DNA of 64,000 nt from Echeneis naucrates (lineage: Eukaryota; Chordata; Actinopteri; Carangiformes; Echeneidae): NCBI RefSeq assembly GCF_900963305.1, contig NC_042520.1:9123670-9187669 (forward strand), written 5' to 3'. The position numbers were made by a program, and so were the translations under genes. The notes beneath the pieces are model-generated. The model was not told the DNA's origin, made no database searches, and saw only the letters and a list, made by a program, of their open reading frames with translations. Positions within the stretch are counted from its first letter, which is position 1, and every line of letters starts with the position of its first letter. Shown here piece after piece: positions 12,594-24,200 of this stretch.

Positions 12594-15270
12594 GTCTCTG
12601 TTTCACCTCCTCTCCAGGGTGTGTTTATGACAGGTCTTGATTTTTTTTTTCTTGCATGCTGGTATGAAGGAGTAGGCTCACAACACCCCACCCCCTCCTC
12701 ATGTGAGAGTAGCTGCCAAATTGTGTTCAGGTGGAGCAAAACATGAGAGGGCACCGCCAAGAGTCATTTGCAGTAAATGCTCCTAAAACGCCCTCTAGAT
12801 TTCTCACTGAATATCAGATCCACTGTGATAGCAGCATGAATCAACCTCAGCATTGGAAAGTGGATGGGCTGGGTGTGCAGTGGGGGTAGGGGGTTACTGC
12901 CAGCTTTAAGTATGCTTTTAGTCGCTTCGGTTACGACCGAACCCTCTTTCCCAAAGAAAAATTATCCTTGCATGCGATGGAGCACTAAATGGAAGAGCCC
13001 TTGGGACAGAATACTTAATACAGTAAATGGAACCAAGAGACGGGCAGAAAGAAGTTCCTCTTGGTCTCTTGGAAGAAATTCAAAACATCTCAGTAGTGGC
13101 TACATTACTGCAGACACAGAGGCACAGGGAGGGGGGGGGCACTGTTACAGTCCAATTAATGTGTGTAGATAGTGCAGACGTGATTTATAGTTTATTTTCA
13201 ACTGACAAATGAGCTTCCATCTGCCTCTGGCATGCAACCGATAATGCATCAGTTCAAGCACATCATGAAAGGCATCTCAGGTCTGTGAGGCCTTCTGCTG
13301 CCTTTCTCCTCTGCTCACGCCTAAATAAAGACGTCCTTCAAAGCTGCAGAGCCCTTTCACTGGTTGGGTATCACGTATAAAATACCACTTTTGAACATGG
13401 GAGCTGATGTATTTGTGAAAACTTTAAGGGCCATTGAGAAATTCTTTTCTTTTCACACAGTGAAGTGGGTATGACTGTGCAGCTGCAGCCTGCGGCGCCC
13501 CAACACCAGCTCCGCACTGCGGCCAAGAGCGGATAACAAAGAGGACTCTTTGACAAGTGTTTTGCATTTAAAGTAGAGCAGCAGGGGTGACACTAATGGG
13601 TCCTTCTGTGTCTTTGAGTCTATAACGTTTCAGGGAATTCTAAAACTTGCTTAATTTTCAAGTTTTATATCCTCAAATTAAATCCGCCACTGTCTTGTCT
13701 TTTTGCTTGATAGATACTTCCAATTACTGATCTGCAGTTGTTGTCATGCATTTTCTGTCACTTGACAGCACAACACACCATCCTTAAAGAAGGCAGCTGA
13801 CCCTGTGCTATATATATATATATATTTTAAATCATGACTAAATAACATAAAAAGCTCACAAAACGCTGCATGGAGCTCAGCTGTAAAAAGCTAAATTTCA
13901 CCAGACCTGCAAAACTACAACACACTGATACTTTGAATTAATTTGTTGATTGCCTTTTCTCTTTTTTTATATAATGTCAAAAAAGAGGACGTTTGACACT
14001 GTCATATCTCCTAACTTATGCAATCAGCTGTCTAAAACATTAAAGCACATTCAGATTTAGGCATGAAACTATCTAACTTTATTTTAATGATCGGTTAGGG
14101 ATGTAAAAATATTTATATATTTATGATCAGTATTAGTTTAAGTTTCTGTCAATCAACAGATTGGTGAATTGACTAATGGTTTTACAAACTGTCCGGGTTT
14201 CTTACAATGTCAGAGTAGGGCGACGCTACCTCACGTTCTACACATAGTTTTAAAAATAGTAAACATCATGTGTAGGCATTTTATATTCCTTCCAAGAATC
14301 ATGGTAAAAACTAAATTCTGTGTCACGCAAAAGCACACATACAGCGTGATGTTCAGGAGTACTCCTGCACTCCGCTGAGTATTTTTTCAGCTTCAGATTT
14401 CAGGACTTGATGCAAATCTCAACTTCAGAGCTTCTCCAATTCAGAAGAACGAAAAAAGAAAAACTTTAAGACTCTAAGCCACCACACCTCCCCGCCGCCT
14501 GTCACTGGTTATTTCTATGACTCTCGCATGAAGCACTTCTGACGTTAAACACCTGTTAACTTTTATGGCTTGAGAGAGGAGTGTCTGAATGGGAGAGCAT
14601 TATATTCAGTGCCAGTCGGCCTAGCCAAATCCCCAGTAGAGGAAAGACCACTCCCAGTGCAGAGAGGCAGCAGCAGGAGTGAGAGCCCCCTTATCCCGGC
14701 AGCAGCGTGCGAGGATCCCCTCCGCTCAAAACCAATAGTTACCTCTATTCCAGCTGACAGCTGCGTGAAACCACCATCTTTCCTCAGCTCTCTGCTGGAT
14801 AAACTGCACTGCTACCCACCAGCAGACGGGCTTATGGTGGAAAGAAGGAAGTGTGAGGAGGTTTAAGGGAACTGATGTTGTTGGTATCTTGTATCACAGT
14901 CAAAAGCTTCTGGATGCCACAGCTGAAGTGAGGCTGGTTAGTGCGAAAATGCAAATAACTAGGCCATCCTATCAGGAAAAGTGTATGGACGTTTTCAAAA
15001 GGCTTCAGGTTCACTTTCTTCAAACAGAGGCCTGATGCAGCATCAACAACCTTTTCCTTTTGTCCCTTACTGGCTGATATGTTTCTGGGTCCAATTACAG
15101 TTTGCTGTTTGTCAGACTTTTACACTGTTAAAGAAAATGTTGTGCTTTTTTGTGTAGGTTGCTCAGATCTGTAGCACACACTGCTAGCTACAGCAGCTGG
15201 GAAACCTCATCTCATAATGGGCAAGTGAAGATTTAAGCACAATCTTGAATTAATTACTTCTAAATGGTTT

Positions 15271-15306
15271 ATTCGTCTATCCACTTCTGCTGCTTATCTT
15301 CCGCTT
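15271..15306 (-). repeat. Decayed retroposon tail (LINE-like)
   Basis: The minus strand reads a degenerate version of the GATAAGCGG-AGAAG-TGGAT tail that ends many teleost non-LTR retroposons. Only about 35 bp is recognisable and no coding part remains. The family is uncertain. Confidence 0.35.
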
Positions 15307-17577
15307 AATAATTGTAAGTCTCATTGGGGATTTTTGTTACATTATGCTGGGAAACTACAGGGTCAGACCTGAATAGTGTTGAAGTGTGGTATTCATGCTT
15401 TTCCTTACGTAGAAGAGCAGAATATTTAGTCCAACGAAAGTTCAGTAGTTAATTATATTCACTATAAAACACCTGTTTTAATCCAGCTGGGAGGTTGTGT
15501 TGTTTATGGACTGAAAGAAGGAAGTCATAACGGCTCAATGTGGTATCATTTGTATCTGAAGGACTACCTTAACCAAAGACTGACTTCACTCAAATATATA
15601 CAATTTAAATGAGATTTACACCCCACACTGGGTTTATATTTGGGTCCAGAATCATGACAGCAGAGTCATTTCTTGTAATGAATCTGTGCGTGCTAATGAG
15701 GCAAAGTCTGTTAATCACGATCAGTAAGAAAGGCATTTAAGCTCAAAAAGTGTTTAGTTGAAAGATGTATATTTTTTCATCCATCTCTTTATGGATTCAT
15801 TTCTTCCTAACTGTGTGAATCAAAATGGTGCCATATTGAAAACTGGAGATTTAAACTTTTTTAAACTATTTTATTTTGTAGAACTTATTTTAGAAAGATG
15901 GGGGCAATGTGATGTTTCTTATGTTCATTAATTTTTATGTGATCTAAAAAACTGCATCAATGAACTGTAGTAAAGGAAAGTTCAGACACCATTCAGATGA
16001 AAGGAAGATAACTAAAACATTTATCGATGCTTGGTTTTACATTGAAACAATCCAATGAGAAAAAAGGAGCAAATAGGTAAAATTGTTTACCAAAATAGCT
16101 CCAGGTGTCGTAAATTGGAAAAAAATCTCAAGTATTTATTGGGCGAAAGTTAAATAAGCAGATTCAGATTTTCTATAACTTATGTTGCTGCTTTCTCCAC
16201 CTTTTCAAAATCTTGATGCGAGGTCCCTGCTGAGCTGAACTCAGCAGTCCTCCCGCTCACACATGAAATCTGCTGCCTATGAATTAGTCTAATGTGACTC
16301 AGACCGCTGATACTCAGCAGTGGAGGCTTGGAAAAATTAAAAAAAAAAAAAAAATCATTTTGGACTACAATGGAAACGACTATAATAAAATGACGTCTGA
16401 AGTCGTCGTTATAGCATCAGGGAGTGAAAGGAGCGCTGTTTGTGTGCCAGGGCTGGTGGCTAAATGTAAAATAATCTAAACCTTTAAATGAGACATGCTG
16501 GGCTAATATTTTAAGGCTTGGATTGCGGCACCAGGAAATACCTGAGAGAGGTGCACCTTGAAGGAATCAAATTTAGCAATCCGCAGGAATGGTTGGAAGA
16601 CTTTCACTAGAGAAACGGAGCTTTCCGTAACCTCTCCCCATGCTTTTTGGATCCCGCAAAGTTCAGGTGCAGAGATTAAAGACTCCTAACGTGTTAATGA
16701 TGGGGGAATATTTCATCTGAGTTTGTCAGTTTTATCCCCCATTAGCAGGCAGGAATGTCTTCAGCTCTTCTTCACTCGGAGGTGATTGGTTAATGTCTTG
16801 GGCTATTTAAACATTACAGACAGCAAATCCATTTAGGAAACAGCGGAGATAACATTTGAGACATATTATGGGCAAATTTATAAATATTTGTATATCCTCC
16901 TCTGTATTCTATTTTCCTAAACAATGATCTCTACTTTTCAAGAGTGGATAGAAATGGAGAAAAAAACCTAAAGTTGAGAATTCCTTTATCAGTTGTATAC
17001 CTTTCTTTTTTGGTTTGTTTGTAGGAAAAAATCTGTTTTTGATATCTATGAAACAAACTGAATTCTAAAGTACCTTTAGATAAATGTATAAGAGCTTAAG
17101 TAACGCTTAACAGTGCTTTCATTTGCTGCAGATAACACATTTAGGATGGGAATATATTTAAATAAAAACATGCACATAACATCCCTTGAGCATGAGCATT
17201 TAGTATAAAAAAATAAAAAAATGACCAAATATGATTTTTCATCCACAGGTGATAACCTAAAGTGATTTAGAAATACATGAAATATTGGAAAAAGAAAGCT
17301 TAATTCTATATTTTACATCCATGAGCCAAACGTCTTTGCATTGAAAAACAGACAAGATATTTGCTGACACTATGTTGTCCACTTACCTGCCAAAAAAAAA
17401 AATAAAAATCCCAAAACAAAAAACATTAAACAGTTCTTTGTTCGCAGTGAGCGTTGTTACAAATATGTCATGAAGAAGACTGATTGTGGAAACTACTCGT
17501 GTGTTCACAGTTCAGTCATGTTTTTCCTGTCAGTGACTAATACTTCTGTTTTTAGACAGTGAAGGTAGTTTTGGGGG

Positions 17578-17612
<35 letters not shown>

Positions 17613-18200
17613 AAAACAAAACATTTTACTTGCCAAAATTTTAGTATAAAAAGAAGGGACAAACTTCTCCTTTCATTCACAGAATGAACATTAAATAATA
17701 AATTTCACAATGAATGCTGGATGCTTCACAGTAACTACCTCTACATGTGTTTTGATTTAAAAATCAGAAATAACATGAATACGTAATTGTGATGTCTGTA
17801 GACATCTCTGACTGACGACTAATATTAAATCACCGTCTTTATCTCAAAGCGCGGCTCAGCTGCACATTAGGCCTTTGATTAGCCTGAAATACTCTGGTTT
17901 ACTGGGCATTACTGAATAAACTGAGGAATGACGAAGGCTGATGCAAACCATATGGGTGTAGCGCAGTAGAAAGTATTCTAAGGGATTCCTACACAGATCC
18001 TCAGGTTTACATTCAACAATCACAAGAGTGTTGAATACTATACAGAGCTCTTTGATATCTACAGTCAATCAATCTATGTGCTAACTGACTGTAGAGGCTC
18101 TTTGACCCCCAACAGCAAACCTGACTTGAATATGGAGTGGCGAAAAAAAAAAAAAAAAAAAACACTACTGGGGCAAATGAGTCCACTGCTGTCAAAGGTT

Positions 18201-21200
18201 TCAGCGTTTGGCTCTCTTGGAAGGGGGCTCCTCTGATTTCTGTCCTCCCCGCGTTCGCACCGCAGGAGGGCTGGCCTCCCGTTTACGGCCCCCCTTCGCC
18301 ACTGCTGCCTGGCCTCTCGCTCCGCTGCAGGAGGGAAACGAGAAGCAAGTCAGGCCGTTTGTCTACAGTGTCGTATTATTGGTGTAAAAGATTGTCTTTG
18401 TTAATTCAACGGTTATTTGTGAAAAGTTTGCAATAACCACCATGCAGAGTTTGGATTTTGGCAAATAATTCACAGAAACACAAAGCGGCGCATTTCAAAA
18501 ACAACCATTTAAGACTTTTGTAATGTTTGCAATGAAAAGTGAACATTTCTGACTAAACCTGCCCTGAAACTACAAATGAGAATTATTAAAACTTAAATAA
18601 GACTCCTGAAGAGCAGGCATGTTTGTTAAAGAGAGGGAAACAGTCAGTGATTTCTCTGACCGTTTCCCTCTCTTTAACAAACAAAGCAGTTGTTCTGAAT
18701 TTTAACTGAAAACGCTACATGAGAAATTGGACAGAAAGCCATTTTTGTAGGATACACTGTTCTATTTGTTTTCCAAAACCAGGATTTTTTAGCACAGTTT
18801 AATATTTAAAAGCAGAATGTTGAAGATTTGGAAATTAGTCAATAAACCATTTATATTAAGAAAGCAAAAAGTTTGAAAAATTAGAGAAAAAAAAATTGAT
18901 TTTGCCTTTCACCCATTGATTGTTTATACAATCTATCACCTTAACCAAAGAAGAATATTTTTGAATGTCGAACTGTAAAATTATGTTATATACTGATTAT
19001 GGATTATAGAGCCATTAGTTGAGTGATGGATCAGCTCATTTAAGAAATATAATTAGCATTTTTCTTAATCAATTGTCTTTTCCAGTTACAATTCTTAACA
19101 TTCCTTTGTTCGAGTAAATATTAAAAATAACAATAATAATTAAAATGTCAGCAAGATAGCCCAAAATATATGGTGTATTAAGCATGTACTGTGGCTCTTT
19201 GCAGGAATAAGTCTATGAACTGACATGCAGAGTATACAAACCACGGAAGGGAAAAAAAGAGAGTACCTATTTTGTAAGGAGCTCTTTGAAACACTGGATT
19301 TATAAAGAAATTACACATGAAATAATTATCTCCCGCAACCCGGAAACGGACAAGCGGCCGAAGATGGATGGATGAATGAATGAATGAATAATTGTCGCCC
19401 TTCTGGACTTACTGCTGAAGATACTGCTGATCCTGTATTTGTTGTGGAATTCAACATATTTAATAAGCCTTCTTTTAAGCAGCTCAGGCTATACAAAATG
19501 ATTTCTTATTTTCACTTTGGGCGTTAAAACTCCAAAACATTTTGAAATTCCGGGAAAACCAACCCAGCAGTCAGATTTGGTCGGATTCCCCTTTGAGCTC
19601 ATTCGTACTGCTTAACCTCAGTGAAACAAACTCACCGTGTGCCAGCTGCGGTCTCCTCTTTACCGCTCTGTCGGCTTGCCCGGGTGGATGGTTTACTTGG
19701 CTTGTTTCTGAGAAGCAATAAAAACAAATAAGAAACAACAGTTCTTACTTTCTACTGAATCTCCCCCGCTTTCATTTAATAGGAAGAAGATGAACAAGAA
19801 GAAGAAGATACTTTATTTATCCTCGTAGGGAAATTCAGGAACAGACAGCGATGAGTCCTTCCAGGTGTTTCAAAGGGTAAATGCTCCACAACAAAACAAT
19901 CAGAGGCTCTTTCGTCACCTCTGACTTGGGATGACTTCCTCTGCAGTGTGTTGTGATATACAACACTGTATTTACACTGATTAATGAAACACTATAAAAT
20001 GTAGAGTTGCCGCTTTCTGCAGGTGTGCTGGCAGTTTGTTGTGTCACATTGTTTCGAATTACTTTCCTTCACTGTTGGTTTTAACTATCGATTCTGTTAA
20101 CAGGCAAGAAACAGCTAAATTGAAAAGTGCCTGGAGTGATGACACCTCCACCAGTGTGTTTCAGTCGGGATTACTGTCGTGATCATTTGTGGCTGTGAAT
20201 TTACCTTTCAGCTTCCAGACGAGAGGCTGACCGTGTGGTTGCTCTGGTTGCAGTTCCTTTTTCTTCCTCACCATCATCCTCCTCCTCCTCCTCGTTCGGC
20301 TCACTCTCTTTTTCTTCAGCCTTTTTGTCCTTTTTATCTGGGGGAGGATGATAAATAGTTATGGTAATCAAGGCTCTGCTTCTGTTCATGAATAAATTTC
20401 CCTTTCACGCTTACTGAAAGTAGAAACGTTTTTGAATGTGAAAAACACATTTACCCATTAAACCCCGGCTGCTCTCTGTGTAAGAACTGAGCACAGTGCC
20501 AAACTGGAGGTAAATTCCATGCAGGTTTACAAGCTGTTTCTGATTTTACAATATTACTTAAGCTTTATAATGATTTGCAAGCTTCTTTACCTAAATCCTC
20601 TGAGACTGCTGCTGCCTTTGATGGCCGTCCTCTTCGAGCAGTTCTCTTTGGAGTCATCTCTTGGTCTTCTTGTTGCTGCTCTTCCTCTCCCTAGTAAGAT
20701 TATAGACCAAGATTTTACTACTTAGAGTTCAGTTTAATAGAATTTAAATAAATTAAACATCACTGAGTGCACTATGACACGAGAGGACCTAGGGTCTATA
20801 CATAATGACACTTGACAATAGAGATCTGTAAATCAAGTGATGAATATAAAAAAAATGATATGCCATAATACATCATCTGTTTTTTTCTCGCTGCAGCTCT
20901 CCTCTTTGAAATCCTCTTGTCCCTCTGACTGGCTGACAGAGGGGGAAGCACCTGGGAAAAGATTTGGTAAATTTCAAAGACTATAAAGACAGTCATTGTG
21001 ACTCATTCTCTTTATAATTTGTAAAATGTTGTTTTTTGTCTCTACAACAAGAATCCAGGCCATGTGTAAGAATCCTGTGCTCTAATTTCACACTTTCATC
21101 TGTGTGTTTGTCTGTTTGCTCTTTTACCACCATCTCCCTGCTGACTGCTGTCCTCTGTCTCCTTCTTCTCCTCCTCCTCCTCCACCTCCTCCCTCTCCTT

Positions 21201-24200
21201 CTTCTCCATGTTCTCCATCTCCATCTCCTCTTTCTCCTGTTTCTCCTGCTTCTCCTGATCCTCCATCTCCTCCATCTCTTCCTTTTCCTCCTCTTCCATC
21301 GGCTCCTTATCATCCTGGGCTTGCTGAAGAATAATGTTCAAACAACAATACACACAAGTGCCATTTCAGATAAAGGCATCCACATCTTAACAGACCAGGT
21401 GAAGGAATTCACCGTCGTCGTGGAGGAAATGCAAGCCAAGATTCAGAGAATATTTGAATCCATTAAAAACAACAAATTTCACCTCAATAGATTCATCCGT
21501 TTCCTCAGACCTCTTTCTCTTCACTGCTGGTTTGCCTGGAAAGTGAATGTAATATTCAAAATCTATCACATCAGGTTGTTTTGCATGCGAGTATCAGACA
21601 TAAAATATTGGCAGAATTTAACTTATGTGTTCACAATGATGACAGGAAAATTGAACTAATTTACAACATTAGACTGTGAGGCACAAATTAGCTGTGAGCG
21701 GCTCACTTTATTAGCTGTTCTTTTTATGTGCTTATTTGGATAATTGGCATAACAGGCTTTTTGGTGCAACATGTCTGTCAGAGCACAAACAACCAAGACA
21801 GAAGTATGTAGATGTGACAAACACTGAAAACAAACTTACGTGTGTCAGTGGTCTCTTTGTTGTCCATATTCCCTGCACCATCTGAGTCCTCCTGAATAGG
21901 AGTCAGCGGAGGGACTGGACTTTCCCGTGGTGGACTCTTGTCTTCAATTTTCTAAAAACAAGAAAAGAAAGGAAAAAAACAAAACAAAAAAAACAAACAA
22001 ACAAAACGCAGAAAAGATAAAAACATGTATGTATATGTACATATTCCTTATTCACTCCTTTCTGTTGAGGCCCGTTTTCATAATACATCTGGGGTTGTTG
22101 CATCTGTACTTTTCATACCTCCTCCTTTTCTGCTGGCTTCCCTGATGTTGTTCTATCAGCACTCTCCTCATCTTCATCTTTCTTCAGGTAATCTGAGAAA
22201 TTTAAACAAAGAAATACATAAAGCAACTTTAAACTGGTTACACTGGTGATAGATCTTTGTTTTTTCTGTCGTGCAAAAATAAAATAAAATCATTACTCTT
22301 TACATTTACAGAAGAGAGCTTTTTCATACTTGTAAGAGCAAAAGTTCAATGAAACAGTTGCATTCTGAAGCATTCATATTGGTACATATTTCAGATATTT
22401 ACAGATTAAGAAGATAAACAGGCCACTAAGTTGAGAGAAAAGCCTTTCAGGGAAAATAGATAACCACCCATTTATACATTATAAAGTTTGACATTTCACA
22501 CGATTTACACAATTCAAAATTGCTTAAAACTAAAACTGCTAATTTAAGTGACCAGTTTACCAGCAGTTGCTTCCTTCGGTTCGGCTCCTGAACGTCTTCC
22601 TCTGTGGCTTGGAGTCTCCTCAGACTTTTCTGGTTCTTTCGGATGGTCCTTCTCCATCTCTTCGGCAGATCTGGATGAGCGTCCCCTGCGAGGTGTTCTC
22701 ACTTCCACAACATTCTCCTGCTCAGTCTCCTTAAGTTCACAGGGAAACAATTTATTTTCAATTAATACAGATACAGATGTCAACTGAAAACATGCACCTG
22801 CAAAAGTTGGTTTTTACAGTTTATGCATTTTAACAGGTTTCACAGAGTTAAGCAGGAACACACAACTAAACAACAAACCAATTTTATGAGACGTGACAAA
22901 AGGCTGCATTTACCTCATCAGACAGCTGCTCCTTCTTTTGTTCTTTTTCATCTGTCTCATCACCTGATCAGTTACAAAAGTAGAAATAACTGAAGAAATA
23001 ACATCTTTTAAAACTCCCACAAGTAGTTCAGCTGCTGGGCGGTAGCTCTCTCTTGCAATCGGCTAGCCAATAAATTGCTAATGTGTAGTTGACAAACAGA
23101 ATTAAAAAAGAGTTTCTGATCGAATGTCTTCACGTCTGTTATACCTGAGTCTTTCACTGCGGAAACTTTCTGACTGGTCAGTTTTTGTTTATGTCTTCCA
23201 TCTGTCTTCTTTTCCTACAAGATAAAACAGTGTTCACATAGATTTTGGGCACATGTAAGAGCGGAGCTTAAAACAGATACTGAATAAATGTTAAATAAAA
23301 TAAGTTACCTTTTCTGACAGGTCTGATTCCTTCTCATCTTCCTGGCTGTCTGTGCTGGACATGTTACCTGGAAAACCTGGAAAAAAAGAAACTGTGTTTA
23401 ATGATGAAGAAAAAAAGCAGCATGAAACAGCATGAAAAGCCATGTGTATTTACATTTTCGATCATTAAAAATAAATAAATAAATAAATTCAGATGACTCA
23501 CTGATTTGTTTCACTAGTTTGGATTGACACTCAGATTCACTTCCTCTGACCTCCTCTGTCTTCTCTGGAACGTTGGTTTCCATCTGAACAAAATTCATAC
23601 GATCCACAGATCAAATATGAATAACCAGGAGAGTCAGGTAAAATACCAAGAACTGTGAGGTGTGTTATCATGGATAATAAAGGCTGAAAACGCACAGTTG
23701 TTGGATGGCTCCTCTCTGCTGCAACATTATCTACCTCCTGTGCCTCACCTAGTGGTGAAAGGAAACCTGAGTTGAAAATGCGTGCTTAGTTAAGGCTTTT
23801 GATGAATTTACTTAAAATATGCATATAAAATTACTTTTCTCGGGATCCGTCACAGCCTGGTTCTCCTCAGCTGCCACTTTCTCTACCTATTGATGAAGGG
23901 AAATCACTTTAAATTTTAGTCTCACTTGATGATTCAGGATGACATTTTACATTTTTGTAGCATTAATGGCCCCTCACCTCAGGGCTTGTCCTTGTCTCTG
24001 CTATATCTTGCTCACATTCATCTAAAGAGACAATGCCATGTTAGGTTAATAGTCAGCAGAACGTCACCCATCTTATTCTTAATTCTTAGTTTTCAAGCAC
24101 TCACTTCTTTGACTGGAAATTTCTGAGTCTTGTTCAGAACCATCAGAAACCACAGCCACTGCCATTTCTTCTGTGCTCCCTCTGACCTCTTCTGTGACAC

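Larger units (their letters stand above)
8350..18200. other. Gene-free nkx3-2/bod1l1 intergenic region
   Basis: About 10 kb with no convincing protein gene on either strand. Open frames such as 12864-13172 (+) and 14570-14866 (+) have no recognisable domains. The region contains several long A runs (about 30 A at 12190, 33 A at 17578), an X-box at 12580, CTCF-like words near 10178, 12271 and 12789, and unusually complex, non-repetitive stretches at 12480-13560, 14470-15050 and 16490-16830 that read like regulatory DNA. A conserved jaw-joint enhancer of nkx3-2 has been reported between nkx3-2 and bod1l in jawed vertebrates; I cannot place it without an alignment. Confidence 0.6.

Noticed and set aside
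12864-13172. 102-codon ORF with a signal-peptide-like start
   Set aside because: No domain, poor codon pattern, includes a G-run, and no supporting splice or promoter signals.
14570-14866. 98-codon plus-strand ORF
   Set aside because: No recognisable family; composition looks like noncoding DNA kept open by chance.
21036-21659. 207-codon leucine-rich ORF on the plus strand
   Set aside because: It is the antisense of the glutamate-rich bod1l1 exon 21128-21323 (CTC/CTT runs read as leucine) and crosses exon borders.
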